A DNA stretch of 55,066 nucleotides. Origin: an uncultured Lachnospiraceae bacterium. Lineage in GTDB: Bacteria; Bacillota; Clostridia; Lachnospirales; Lachnospiraceae. Position 1 is the first letter of the stretch, and every line of letters starts with the position of its first letter. Made by a program: the position numbers and the translations under genes. Below the pieces are notes generated by a model. That model was not told the origin of the DNA. It saw only the letters and a program-made list of their open reading frames with translations, and did no database searches. The DNA lies in the NCBI GenBank assembly GCA_900314085.1, contig OMTX01000174.1, positions 1 through 55,066 on the forward strand, written 5' to 3'. Positions 33,630 to 42,827 of the stretch are shown here, piece by piece.

Positions 33630-36600
33630 ATGAAGAAGAAACTTCTGGCGGTAGTGGTTGCTGTTTCCATTGTTTTCTGCATGCTGCCCCTTGGCATGGT
33701 GCTTTCCGCGGCGGATGTCGCCGGCGTGAATGCATCGGCGGCCGGAGCCTGCGGGCCTGTGGGACCGGACAACGGGCCCCTTGATACGGTGATCTGGACC
33801 TATGTGGACGGAAAACTGACAGTCAGCGGAACCGGAGACATGGGAAACTTCACGGCGGAAACCCTGCCGTGGGCGCAATACGTTCCGGAGATCTCCTCCA
33901 TTGTGGTATCGGAGGGCGTGACGTCCATAGGAACCGGCGCCTTCCGAAATCTGCCGGCGACGGCGCTTTCCGTGAACCTTCCTTCCACGGTGACAGCGAT
34001 TTATGATGACGCCTTTTCAGGCGATGCCGGCCTTACGTCTCTGAAACTTCCCGCGAACCTTACTTATGTGGGAAACAGCGCATTCGCAGGAACAGGCCTT
34101 ACGGCGCTGGCCCTGCCCGACAGCGTTACCTTTATGGGGACGGGCGTTTTCTCTGAAGATGCTTCCCTTTCCGCTGTTGCCCTTCCTGCCGGACTTCCTT
34201 CCATCAGCGATTATATGTTCTTTGACTGCCCGGCGCTTAATGCCGTGAAACTGCCGGAAAATGTTGCGGCAATCGGCAGCTTCGCTTTTTCCAACAGCGG
34301 CCTTGCTGCCATTGACCTTCCCGCCGCCGTGACGAGTGTGGCAGGGAAAGCCTTCTATTTCTGCCCCTTCCTGACGGATATCGGTACTTCGTCCATGAAT
34401 AATGTATTTGCCGCCGATGCCTTCGACGGAAGTCATGCCGTAACCATCCACGGTCCTGAGGGCTCCGAGGCGGGAACTTTCGCGGCGAGCCTTGCCGGAC
34501 TCGGCCTGACCTATACGACGGAGCCCATGCCGGAACTTGTCTATCCGGAAATAGCGGCGGACTTTGTGACGGTTCCGGCCTCTGCGCAAAGCATGGTTGA
34601 TTCTGCGGCTGCGCTGGAAAGCGCATCTGCAGATACTTCCGCTTCTGATGCGGCGATCGCTTCGGCTCTCGCCGCATCAGACGGCAGCGGCGAGGCTGCC
34701 GCTTCTGCAGATACCGATGCGGCTGCCGGCGCCAAGGCAGCTCCGGCCTTCTCCACCTATGCGGCGACAGGGGAGACGATTACGGATATGACGGGTGATG
34801 CTTCGGGTGCGGCATCTGTTGATACGGTGACAGTTCTTGCGGATGCGGATACAGCGTCTGCTGACATCGGAGCGGCCGGCAATGAGAGCGGCGTTACCTG
34901 GTCCTATGACGCTTCGACAAAGGCCCTCTCCATCAATGGCTCCGGAGCCATGAAGGACTTCGCCCTCACAACGGACGTTCCCTGGTTCAATGACCGCAGC
35001 TCCATTACATCGGTGACGATGGACGACAGAATTACAACGATCGGAAACAATGCCTTTGCTTCCATGTACGCCCTTACGTCCGTGAAGCTCCCGTCTTCAC
35101 TGACATCCATCGGCTCCAATGCGTTCAATACGGACTCCGCCCTGACGGCGGTTCCCTTCGATACGCTGACGTCTCTGAAGACCATCGGCAGCGAAGCGTT
35201 TGCCGGAACCGGCCTTACGGCGGCAGCGCTTCCGGTCTCTGTGACATCCATAGGCGAAGGCGCTTTCCGGGACTGCCTTTCCCTTTCTTCTGTAACACTT
35301 CCGACCGGCCTGACGCCGATTTCCGACAATCTCTTCTACAATGACGGCGCGCTGACTGAGATAGCGATACCCGCATCCGTGACGACTATCGGGGCGTCCG
35401 CGTTCCGGAATACGGGACTCAAGACAGTGACGATTCCGGAAGCAGTTACTACAGTGGATAGCAGCGCGTTCGCAGGCTGCAAGTCTCTCACATCTGCCGT
35501 AGTGAAAGGAAAATCCGTTCAGTTCGGCCTCAATGTATTCCCCCTGAATACGACGCTTACGGTGGAGAGCGGTTCGACAGCAGAAACCTATGCAAAGGCA
35601 AACAAGCTGTCCTATACCTATGCCAATCTGCCCATGACCGGAATAGCAGTGAATATTGCCGCGGCGACGATGGCACCGAAGTCTGTGGTGACGCTGGCGG
35701 TCTCCCTTTCTCCTTCCGGCGCTTCCGACTGGAAACAGACGACCTGGAAGTCCTCGGATGAGAAGATTGCCACGGTCGTTTCCAATTCGGACGGGACGGG
35801 AACGGTGACAGCAGTTGCTGCCGGAACGGCGACGATTACGGCGACAGCGACGAGCACGGCCGGAAAGACATTTACGGATACGTCCACCATCACGGTCAGC
35901 GCCGGGGCGGTTCCCCAGGTTCTGAAGGACGCAACGGTCGTCCTGGGCGATCAGAACGCTGTCGTGACAGGCGTGGATTCCAAGGATACGAATATTGCCG
36001 CTGCGGCCAAGGCCATAGATGACAAGGCCAAGACAGGCAAGCTTACGATTGCATCGGGAGGCGGCCTGACAAAGGCCATTTCAACGGCGCAGACGAATGC
36101 CCGGACACTGGAAGCGGTTGTGAAATACCTGGATGAAAATCCTCCGGCAGCAGGAGAGAAGGTGACGCTTACCGTCAAGCCCCGCTTCAATATAGAGGTC
36201 AAGGCGGCAGGCGCAGACAGCGTTACCTATGACATCACGCCGACATACGATGTCGATGTGCAGGTGGGAACGAAGACGGGAAAGGATGTGGCGACAAAGC
36301 AGGCTATGCCGGTTTCGGAGACTGTGACGATGACGCTTCCGCTCCCCTCGGCGCTTGCGGAAAAGACATCGCTTTATATTACGCATAAACTCACGAACGA
36401 CTCGTTCAAGTACTACAGGGGAACTGTCAAGGACAGCGTCCTCACATTTGAAAACCCGGACGGGTTCTCGGAATTCGCAATCACTGTCGCAAAGCCCGAC
36501 GGCTACAAGGGCGGCGGAGTAAACGCCCTGAAGACGATCGTTTACAGGCTTTTGAACAAGATTTCCGGCGACCACCTTTTCACCGTCGGCAAGGAAGAAC

Positions 36601-36938
36601 GCGACAAGGTCCTCTCCGAGGGCTGGGAGGAAGAGGACGGGGGAATTTCCGGCTATGACGAGGCGGACGCCGATGTCACGGTTCTGCGTCTCTACAACAA
36701 GTGGTCCGGGGAGCACTTCCTGACAAACAGCGAAGCGGAGAGGGATGCTCTCGTTGCCACAGGCCAGTGGGCCTATGAAGGCGTTGCCTGGTACGGACTT
36801 TCCGAAGGTGACACGCCGATCTACCGCCTGCTCAATCCCCACGGCTACCACATGTACACGAAGAGCGAATTTGAAAGAGGCTTCCTGACAGCGTTCGGAT
36901 GGAAGGATGAGGGAATTCTCTGCTACGAGAACAAGTAA
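33630..36938 (+). CDS. Secreted BspA-like leucine-rich repeat surface protein
   Basis: A 1102-residue exported protein. A signal peptide (MKKKLLAVVVAVSIVFCMLPLGMVLSA) is followed by BspA-type LRR_5 repeats (VTSIGTGAFRNL, VTAIYDDAFSG, VTFMGTGVFS and so on). The module 'W.Y..GKLTVSGTGDM.....PW' plus LRRs occurs twice (about 50-300 and 415-670), separated by a low-complexity Ala/Ser/Asp stretch at about 310-410. A Big2-like immunoglobulin domain (about 675-755, TWKSSDEKIATV..GTATIT) and a linker follow. The C-terminus has three repeats of the type YRLLNKISGDHLFT, LRLYNKWSGEHFLT and YRLLNPHGYHMYT, as in DUF5648 cell-surface modules. No LPXTG motif is seen. It is probably an adhesin or carbohydrate-binding surface protein. 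The ATG at 33630 follows AAGGAAAGGA. Confidence 0.88.
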   Translation: MKKKLLAVVVAVSIVFCMLPLGMVLSAADVAGVNASAAGACGPVGPDNGPLDTVIWTYVDGKLTVSGTGDMGNFTAETLPWAQYVPEISSIVVSEGVTSIGTGAFRNLPATALSVNLPSTVTAIYDDAFSGDAGLTSLKLPANLTYVGNSAFAGTGLTALALPDSVTFMGTGVFSEDASLSAVALPAGLPSISDYMFFDCPALNAVKLPENVAAIGSFAFSNSGLAAIDLPAAVTSVAGKAFYFCPFLTDIGTSSMNNVFAADAFDGSHAVTIHGPEGSEAGTFAASLAGLGLTYTTEPMPELVYPEIAADFVTVPASAQSMVDSAAALESASADTSASDAAIASALAASDGSGEAAASADTDAAAGAKAAPAFSTYAATGETITDMTGDASGAASVDTVTVLADADTASADIGAAGNESGVTWSYDASTKALSINGSGAMKDFALTTDVPWFNDRSSITSVTMDDRITTIGNNAFASMYALTSVKLPSSLTSIGSNAFNTDSALTAVPFDTLTSLKTIGSEAFAGTGLTAAALPVSVTSIGEGAFRDCLSLSSVTLPTGLTPISDNLFYNDGALTEIAIPASVTTIGASAFRNTGLKTVTIPEAVTTVDSSAFAGCKSLTSAVVKGKSVQFGLNVFPLNTTLTVESGSTAETYAKANKLSYTYANLPMTGIAVNIAAATMAPKSVVTLAVSLSPSGASDWKQTTWKSSDEKIATVVSNSDGTGTVTAVAAGTATITATATSTAGKTFTDTSTITVSAGAVPQVLKDATVVLGDQNAVVTGVDSKDTNIAAAAKAIDDKAKTGKLTIASGGGLTKAISTAQTNARTLEAVVKYLDENPPAAGEKVTLTVKPRFNIEVKAAGADSVTYDITPTYDVDVQVGTKTGKDVATKQAMPVSETVTMTLPLPSALAEKTSLYITHKLTNDSFKYYRGTVKDSVLTFENPDGFSEFAITVAKPDGYKGGGVNALKTIVYRLLNKISGDHLFTVGKEERDKVLSEGWEEEDGGISGYDEADADVTVLRLYNKWSGEHFLTNSEAERDALVATGQWAYEGVAWYGLSEGDTPIYRLLNPHGYHMYTKSEFERGFLTAFGWKDEGILCYENK

Positions 36939-36982
36939 TATTTCCGGCAGTTTTTTGACGACTGGATTTCAAGGAGGTCCGC

Positions 36983-38281
36983 ATGGAGACAGTCCCTTTT
37001 GACAATACCGTATATGGGGACGATTTTCCGGCAACGGAAAAGCTGTACGACGCTGACGCCTATGCCGTCACGTTTACGGCAGAGGTCATCCGCTGTCATG
37101 CGGCGGCAAATCCGGCGGACGGAAAGCAATGCTTTGCCGTGATACTGGACCGGACGCTTTTCTTTCCTGAGGAAGGGGGCCAGACCTGCGATCAGGGAAC
37201 CTTTTCCCAGGCAATGATTGACGACGGCGCCCATTATCATGAATTCTCTCCGAGTCAGGAGGATGGGAATTCCGGACTGACACGGGTTCTTCATGTGGCT
37301 ATAGACGAGCAGACCGGCGTCATCACCCATTATTGCGACGGGGCTTTTTCTGTCGGAGACCGGGTGCGCGGAGACATCAATTTCGCCCACCGCTTTTCCA
37401 ATATGCAGAACCATACCGGCGAGCACATATTTTCCGGCCTCGTTCACAGTACCTTCGGCTTCAGCAATGTGGGCTTCCATCTCTCCGATGACATCATGAC
37501 CATGGATTACGACGGAGAACTTTCGCAGGCGGACCTTGCAGGCATCGAATACCGGGCCAACGAAGCCATCTGGAAAAATGTTCCTGTCCGTTGCTTCTAT
37601 CCGTCGGAACCGGAGCTTTCCCAGATTGAATACCGGTCGAAGAAGGCGTTGACCGGGAAAATCCGTATCGTGGAAGTCGAAGGCTACGATATCTGCGCCT
37701 GCTGCGCTCCCCACGTAAGGCGGACGGGAGAAATCGGTCTCCTTACCGTCCTTTCGGCTATTCATTACAAGGGCGGGACACGGGTCTCTGCCCTCTGCGG
37801 GAAAAGGGGCTATGAGTGGCTGGCTTCCGTGAAGGGGCAGGCAGCAGGGGTTTCCCATATTCTTTCCGTTCCAATCGAAGAGATCGAGCGGGCGGCAAAG
37901 AAACAGGCGGCGGAGAAAAAAACCTGCGAGTACCGGATCTCCGTCCTGCAGCAGCAGATTCTCGCGCAGCAGCTTGCGGCCGTTCCGTCTGACGAAGCCG
38001 ATGTGCTCCTTTTTACGGAGGCGGCGGACAATATGGCAATCCGGGATGCCGTCAACCGGCTGACGGAAACCCGCCCGGGTTATGTCCTGATCCTGAGCGG
38101 CGGGGACGGCGGATACCGCTTCATTCTCGGAAGCAGGGACAGGGACTGCCGGGAGGGAGCGGCCCTTCTTAAAGCCGAGCTTTCCGCCAAAGGAGGCGGG
38201 TCGGCTGAGATGGTGCAGGGCAGCCTTTCCGCCTCGGAAGAAGATATACGCAATGCGTTCAAACGCCTCGCGGGGAGGTAA
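36983..38281 (+). CDS. AlaX-type alanyl-tRNA editing protein with DHHA1-like C-terminus
   Basis: A 432-residue relative of the editing domain of alanyl-tRNA synthetase. The zinc motifs HTGEH (in NHTGEHIFSG) and CACCAPHVRRTGEIG are intact; they form the site that hydrolyses Ser-tRNA(Ala). The N-terminal beta-barrel (LFFPEEGGQTCDQGTF) is present, and a C-terminal coiled coil plus DHHA1-like domain (LLILSGGDGGYRFILGSRDR region) makes it the long AlaX type. It lacks the aminoacylation domain, so it acts in trans. AAGGAGG precedes the ATG at 36983. It lies 44 bp after the surface-protein gene, with no terminator seen between them. Confidence 0.88.
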   Translation: METVPFDNTVYGDDFPATEKLYDADAYAVTFTAEVIRCHAAANPADGKQCFAVILDRTLFFPEEGGQTCDQGTFSQAMIDDGAHYHEFSPSQEDGNSGLTRVLHVAIDEQTGVITHYCDGAFSVGDRVRGDINFAHRFSNMQNHTGEHIFSGLVHSTFGFSNVGFHLSDDIMTMDYDGELSQADLAGIEYRANEAIWKNVPVRCFYPSEPELSQIEYRSKKALTGKIRIVEVEGYDICACCAPHVRRTGEIGLLTVLSAIHYKGGTRVSALCGKRGYEWLASVKGQAAGVSHILSVPIEEIERAAKKQAAEKKTCEYRISVLQQQILAQQLAAVPSDEADVLLFTEAADNMAIRDAVNRLTETRPGYVLILSGGDGGYRFILGSRDRDCREGAALLKAELSAKGGGSAEMVQGSLSASEEDIRNAFKRLAGR

Positions 38282-38287
38282 GGCGAT

Positions 38288-38490
38288 ATTTCTCCTCAAA
38301 GAGAAAGAATGCAGGAATGGCGATAATTTTCTCCTTTCGCCTGACCGTCAGGCTGGTACAAAAGGGCGGAAAGGAGAAAAATTGCGGCAGGAGAAGAAGA
38401 ATTCTCCTTTTTTGCAGTGGAAGGAAAATTTTAGCAGGCCTGGAGGAAGAAAAATTTACATGGGAAATAGGAATTTTCTCCCTTATTGAT
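38288..38490. repeat. Repeat array C: short array with the same 73-bp period
   Basis: TTCTCC boxes at 38329, 38402 and 38476 are 73 and 74 bp apart; a further box at 38290 is 39 bp earlier. GGAGAA partners precede them, for example GGAGAAGAAGAATTCTCC at about 38390-38407. Sequence and period match arrays A and B, 13-15 kb away, although the units have diverged. It fills the convergent gap after the AlaX gene. Confidence 0.75.
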
Positions 38491-38514
38491 TTTTCAGCTA
38501 TGTATAAAGGTATA

Positions 38515-38557
38515 AAAAAGAGAAGAATCCAGAAAGATCTGTGATTCTTCTCTTTTT
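38515..38557. terminator. Bidirectional terminator between AlaX and the amino acid ABC genes
   Basis: AAAAAGAGAAGAATC (38515-38529) is perfectly complementary to GATTCTTCTCTTTTT (38543-38557). It ends transcription from both sides. Confidence 0.85.
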
Positions 38558-38606
38558 GTGCTGCACGGGGTTTCTGTTTTTTTCTCAGATTGGAAGGCTG
38601 GTCGTT

Positions 38607-39374
38607 TCAGGCTTTGCTATAGTTTGCGAGAAACTGCCTTGTCCGCTCTTCCTTCGGATGCTCCATGACATCCGCCGGGCTCCCCTGCTCCACGATGACG
38701 CCGCCGTCCATGAAGATAACCCGGTCAGACACGTCGTGGGCAAATGCCATTTCGTGCGTGACGATGATCATGGTCATCTTCTGCTCTGCCAGGCCCCGTA
38801 TGACCTTTAAGACTTCGCCGGTCAGCTCCGGGTCCAGGGCGGAGGTGGGCTCGTCGAAGCAGAGAATGTCCGGATGCAGGGCGAGAGCCCGGGCAATCGC
38901 CACCCGCTGCTGCTGGCCGCCGGACAGCTGGTGGGGGTAGTTTCCCATGCGGTCGGAAAGTCCCATCTGATCGAGAAGCTCTTCCGCCTGTTTCCGGATG
39001 GCAGCGGCAGCCTCTGCGGAGCCGTCGGAAGCGAGCTTCGGTGCCAGACAGACATTTTCCAGTGCGGTGTATTGGGGAAAAAGGTTGAAGTTCTGGAAGA
39101 CGAGGCCGAAGTGCAGGCGGTTTTTCCGGATTTCGGCTTCACTCTTTGCCCCGGGGCCTTTGGCATCGAAGAGGGCATTCCCGTTCACTGAAATGCTGCC
39201 CCCGTCCGGAGTTTCGAGAAAATTCAGGCACCTGAGGAGAGTCGTCTTTCCGCTTCCGGAGGATCCGATGACGGAAACGGCTTCTCCCTCTTCCATGGAA
39301 AAGTTGATATCCTTCAGAACTGCGGTCTCCCCGAAGCTCTTCTGCAGATTTTTCACCTCAAGAATAGGTATCAT
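38607..39374 (-). CDS. Polar amino acid ABC transporter ATP-binding protein
   Basis: A 255-residue ATPase of the GlnQ/HisP type. Walker [11 protein letters not shown], signature [15 protein letters not shown], Walker [13 protein letters not shown] and the switch His in [13 protein letters not shown] are intact. It would drive import of a polar amino acid with the permease and binding protein encoded just upstream on the same strand. A gap of 129 bp separates it from the permease gene. The substrate cannot be read from the ATPase. Confidence 0.93.
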   Translation of the reverse strand: MIPILEVKNLQKSFGETAVLKDINFSMEEGEAVSVIGSSGSGKTTLLRCLNFLETPDGGSISVNGNALFDAKGPGAKSEAEIRKNRLHFGLVFQNFNLFPQYTALENVCLAPKLASDGSAEAAAAIRKQAEELLDQMGLSDRMGNYPHQLSGGQQQRVAIARALALHPDILCFDEPTSALDPELTGEVLKVIRGLAEQKMTMIIVTHEMAFAHDVSDRVIFMDGGVIVEQGSPADVMEHPKEERTRQFLANYSKA

Positions 39375-39503
39375 GTTTTGCTAAAATCCTTGTAAAATGT
39401 AATTTTTCAGCACGGAAAAATGGAACCGTGTCAGCCGCCTGCATGAAAACGCGTTCATTTCCGAAGGCGGGACGTATGCGCAGCCCGGCTGCCACAGTTC
39501 TGT

Positions 39504-40160
39504 CTAGTGGAAATAATCCAGTTTCTTTTCCAGCAGGTCAAAGAGAAAGGTCAGCAGGGCGGAAAAGAGCAGGTAAAAGACGCCGGTGTAGAAGAGTGGC
39601 CAGATGATGCCTGCGCTCTTGATGAAGGACTGGCCGGCCCAGATCAGTTCATAGACTGAGATGATGCGGGCGAGAGACGTGTCCTTGACCAGGGTGATGA
39701 TCTCATTGGCCATGGGCGGGACAATCCGCTTGATCATCTGCAGGAGAATGACTTTGAAGAAGGTCTGGCTCTTCGTCAGGCCCAGGACGGCCCCTGCTTC
39801 GTACTGACCGACGGGGATGGACTGGATGCCGCCCCGGTAGATTTCCGCGAAGTAGCAGGCATAATTGATGACAAAGGCCACGAGGGCAGCCACGAAGCGG
39901 CCGGTATCGCCTGAGCCCCACCAATTGTTCCCGAGGATGAGGCCGGGCCCGAAGTAGATGACCAGGAGCTGCAGCATGAGCGGCGTCCCGCGAATCACCC
40001 AGATGATGAATTTGAGAATGGCCTTCAGAACTTTGAGACGGCTCATGGCTCCGAGACTGATCAGAAGCCCCAGGGGCAGGGAAAAGACCAGCGTCAGCAG
40101 AAACAGCTTTATTGTTTCCCAGAAGCCGGAAAGCAGGGCTATGGTGACATCCTGAAACAT
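39504..40160 (-). CDS. Polar amino acid ABC transporter permease
   Basis: A 218-residue membrane protein of the HisM/GlnP family with five predicted helices. The N-terminal segment IIWVIRGTPLMLQLLVIYFG and the EAA loop YEAGAVLGLTKSQTFFKVILLQ are typical. It forms a homodimeric pore in the cytoplasmic membrane. It follows the binding-protein gene by 22 bp, so they are cotranscribed. Confidence 0.93.
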   Translation of the reverse strand: MFQDVTIALLSGFWETIKLFLLTLVFSLPLGLLISLGAMSRLKVLKAILKFIIWVIRGTPLMLQLLVIYFGPGLILGNNWWGSGDTGRFVAALVAFVINYACYFAEIYRGGIQSIPVGQYEAGAVLGLTKSQTFFKVILLQMIKRIVPPMANEIITLVKDTSLARIISVYELIWAGQSFIKSAGIIWPLFYTGVFYLLFSALLTFLFDLLEKKLDYFH

Positions 40161-40182
40161 AGGAATGACTTTCTGTTTTACC

Positions 40183-40980
40183 TTATTTCTGAGGGATCAG
40201 GGCGTCCTGTACGCCGTAGGTTTCGGCAATTTCCTGCATGGTTCCGTCAGAATAATATTTCTTCAGTTCATCGTTGATGTAGTCCGTGAGATCGGATCCC
40301 TTGCGGCAGCCGATGACGTACTGCTCCGGAGCCAGATCGACAGCGTGGCCTAAGTCTTTGTAGCTTGTGCCTTCGCCGACCATGGCGCCGGCCATGAGGA
40401 GGTCAATGACGCAGGCGTCGGAGGTACCGGCCGCGACTTCCATGACGGCATCCGACTGGGCGCCGACTTCCGTATACTGAAGGCCGTTTGCCTCGGCGGC
40501 ATCCTTGCCGGCAGAACCGGCTTCCACGGCAAATTTCAGGTCCTTCATGGAAGATGCATCCGGGTATTCACTGAGCTTGTCCGCAGGCATGACGATGGTC
40601 TGCGCATTGTTCAGGTAGGGCTCCGTGCAGCCCATGGAGGTTTTGACTTCGTCCGTGAGCGTCATGCCGTTCCAGACGACATCGATATTTTTGTTGTTCA
40701 GCTCCAGGAGCTTATTGTCCCAGTCGATGACTTCGAATTGGACCTCGACGCCCAGGTCTCCTGCGACTTTTTTTGCCAGGTCCGCATCGAAGCCGATCCA
40801 GTCGCTGCCGTCCTTGTAATCCATGGGAGCGAATTCCGTAATGCCGACGACGAAGGTACCCTTCTTTTTGATGGCGTCCACATCGCCGGATGCGTCGGAG
40901 CTGCTGCCGCAGGCGGCAAGAGACAGGACCATGGCTCCGGCGAGAGCCAGACACGCTGCTTTTCGAACTATCTTTTTCAT
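40183..40980 (-). CDS. Polar amino acid ABC transporter substrate-binding lipoprotein
   Basis: A 265-residue lipoprotein. The signal peptide ends in the lipobox LAAC-GSSSD. The mature part is SBP family 3: GTFVVGITEFAPMDYKDGSDWIGFDADLAKKVAGDLGVEVQF and the DVVWNGMTLTDEVK region. It captures a polar amino acid outside the membrane. The ATG at 40980 is chosen because GGAGGATGGAAG precedes it; an in-frame start nine codons earlier is ignored. Two direct repeats at 41000-41041 lie just upstream. Confidence 0.93.
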   Translation of the reverse strand: MKKIVRKAACLALAGAMVLSLAACGSSSDASGDVDAIKKKGTFVVGITEFAPMDYKDGSDWIGFDADLAKKVAGDLGVEVQFEVIDWDNKLLELNNKNIDVVWNGMTLTDEVKTSMGCTEPYLNNAQTIVMPADKLSEYPDASSMKDLKFAVEAGSAGKDAAEANGLQYTEVGAQSDAVMEVAAGTSDACVIDLLMAGAMVGEGTSYKDLGHAVDLAPEQYVIGCRKGSDLTDYINDELKKYYSDGTMQEIAETYGVQDALIPQK

Positions 40981-40999
40981 CTTCCATCCTCCTGAGTTT

Positions 41000-41041
41000 A
41001 CTGACACTATACTAACACGTTACCGTACTGACACTCTACTA
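41000..41041. promoter_or_regulatory. Two 15-bp direct repeats upstream of the amino acid transporter
   Basis: ACTGACACTATACTA (41000-41014) and ACTGACACTCTACTA (41027-41041) differ at one position and are 27 bp apart. On the minus strand the first overlaps a TATAGT -10-like box. The RHH-type regulator gene starting at 41181 is divergent, so these may be its operators. Confidence 0.55.
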
Positions 41042-41089
41042 CAGCGAAGTGAATTTGAAAAGCACCTTTTGAAATGCAAAGGACTTGTG

Positions 41090-41118
41090 TTGAACATTTA
41101 AAACCTCAGTGCTATAAT
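41090..41118 (+). promoter_or_regulatory. Promoter of the RHH protein gene
   Basis: TTGAAC (41090-41095), 17 bases, TATAAT (41113-41118). Confidence 0.7.
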
Positions 41119-41180
41119 GTCTGAAATCTTTTTTGCGGAGGGTGCTTTGCCTATCTTTTGCCGGACGGGAGGTGGCTGAT

Positions 41181-41351
41181 ATGGAAAAGAGAAAGGCCGG
41201 CAGGCCGAAAAGCGCGGAACCGAAAAATGTCAATGTCGGACTCCGGATGACGGAAGCCCAGTATGAAAAACTGAAGGCCTTCTCGGATTCGAGGGGAAAC
41301 ACCGTATCGAAGACGGTACTGGAAGCCATTACAGCCTATATCGACAAATGA
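41181..41351 (+). CDS. Ribbon-helix-helix DNA-binding protein, CopG/Arc-like
   Basis: A 56-residue protein. The basic N-terminus (MEKRKAGRPKSAEPK) is followed by a short beta-strand (NVNVGLRM) and two helices (TEAQYEKLKAFSDSRG; TVSKTVLEAITAYI), the ribbon-helix-helix pattern. Such proteins bind short direct repeats as dimers. No toxin gene is adjacent, so it is more likely an orphan regulator than an antitoxin. GGGAGGTGG precedes the ATG at 41181; an upstream in-frame ATG at 41133 lacks a good site. Confidence 0.8.
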   Translation: MEKRKAGRPKSAEPKNVNVGLRMTEAQYEKLKAFSDSRGNTVSKTVLEAITAYIDK

Positions 41352-41389
41352 AAAACCGCAGTCCTGAATTGTCAGGGCTGCGGTTTTTT
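41351..41389 (+). terminator. Terminator of the RHH gene
   Basis: AAAAACCGCAG (41351-41361) and CTGCGGTTTTTT (41378-41389), with an inner CCTGA/TCAGG stem. Confidence 0.85.
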
Positions 41390-41445
41390 CAATGGCCGGA
41401 AAAAAGGAGAGGGTAGGGAATTTCCGGTTTCATCCGGCAGGCACT

Positions 41446-42711
41446 TTACAGGACCTCGTCGAGGGTGGTCAGGCATTCGTCGATTTCTTCCTTCTTCACA
41501 TTGAGCGGGGGGATGAAGCGGATGACATTGTGGTCGGAACCGCAGGAGAGGAGGAGGACATTTTTTTCGAGAGCCTTCGCCCGGATGTCCGCCGTCTTCT
41601 CTGCATCGGGCGTCCCGTCAGGCTTTACAAGCTCGATGGCATTCATGAGGCCGACGCCGCGGACATCGCCAATGCAGGGGTGCGTTTCCTGAAGATGCGT
41701 CAGCTGCTCCCGGAAGTAGAAGCCCTGTTTCTTTACATTATCCATGATGGAATCCCGCTCAAAGATTTCAAGCGTTTTCAGTCCGGCTGCGCAGGCTAGA
41801 GGGTTGCCGCCAAAGGTTCCGCCGTGGGCTCCGGCCGGCCAGGCATCCATGATTCCCTTCCGGGCGATGATGGCCGAGAGGGGAATGCCGCCGCCCAGGG
41901 CCTTTGCGGAGGTCAGGATGTCGGGCCTAACCCCGAAGGTCTGATAAGCATAGATTTCGCCGGTGCGGCCGAAGCCTGTCTGGATTTCATCGAAGATCAG
42001 GAGGATACCGTGGGCGTCACAGATGTCGCGGAGCCCCTGAAGGAAGCGCTTGTCCGGTACGATGTAGCCGCCCTCGCCCTGGACAGGCTCCACGATGATG
42101 GCGGCGACCTGGTCGGGATCGATCAGCTTTTCAAAGAGTTCGTCGAACTGTGAAAGACATTTCAGTTTTCCGTTTTCCTCCGTCAGCCCATCCGGATCCC
42201 GGTAGGGGTTGCAGTAGTCTGCCCAGTAGATAGCGGGTACCAGAGGCTCGTAGTACTTCCGGTATTTGGCAGAGGATCCGGTGATGGAGACGCAGCCGAT
42301 GGTCCGTCCGTGGAAGGAATTCCTGAAGGAAATGATGGCCGGCCGCTTCGTGTAGTACTTGGCCAGTTTCATGGCGCCTTCATTGGCTTCGGCGCCGGAG
42401 TTGGAAAAGTAGACCTTTGTATTGCCGCCCGTGACTTCGACGAGTTTCTCAGCAAAGGCGACGTAGGACTCGTAGTAGACGACGTTGTGACCGACGTGAA
42501 TCATGTGGGAAAGCTCTTCCCGGATGGCATTGGCGACCTCCTCATTGTCGCCGCCGAGGGCGTTTACGGCGACGCCGGAAGCGAAGTCGAGGACCTTCCG
42601 TCCGTCTTCCGTGTAGAGGTAGGAACCCTTTGAGTCGACGACGCCGAGCGTGGAGGCCCGGGAAGAGACGCCGGACATGACTTTCTGACAGCGTTCATAG
42701 AGTGTAGGCAT
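41446..42711 (-). CDS. Class III pyridoxal-phosphate aminotransferase (GABA/ornithine/acetylornithine type)
   Basis: A 421-residue omega-aminotransferase. Conserved segments include NSGAEANEGAMKLAKYYTKRPAIISFRNSFHGRT, the cofactor Asp in LLIFDEIQTGFGRTG, and the Schiff-base Lys270 in LTSAKALGGGIPL. Members transfer the distal amino group of GABA, ornithine or related diamino acids. Which substrate is used cannot be settled from sequence. It lies 116 bp downstream of rocB on the same strand and so probably belongs to the regulon of the GntR protein encoded beyond rocB. Confidence 0.9.
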   Translation of the reverse strand: MPTLYERCQKVMSGVSSRASTLGVVDSKGSYLYTEDGRKVLDFASGVAVNALGGDNEEVANAIREELSHMIHVGHNVVYYESYVAFAEKLVEVTGGNTKVYFSNSGAEANEGAMKLAKYYTKRPAIISFRNSFHGRTIGCVSITGSSAKYRKYYEPLVPAIYWADYCNPYRDPDGLTEENGKLKCLSQFDELFEKLIDPDQVAAIIVEPVQGEGGYIVPDKRFLQGLRDICDAHGILLIFDEIQTGFGRTGEIYAYQTFGVRPDILTSAKALGGGIPLSAIIARKGIMDAWPAGAHGGTFGGNPLACAAGLKTLEIFERDSIMDNVKKQGFYFREQLTHLQETHPCIGDVRGVGLMNAIELVKPDGTPDAEKTADIRAKALEKNVLLLSCGSDHNVIRFIPPLNVKKEEIDECLTTLDEVL

Positions 42712-42827
42712 TTCATTGTCCTCCCATGATTAATAAAAAAACATGTTCTTTCTGCAAAATACATCCTGCTGCAGGTGCTCTGCTGACAGGATTTTGCGGT
42801 ATGCTTTTGACACCGCAGACCGGCGGC

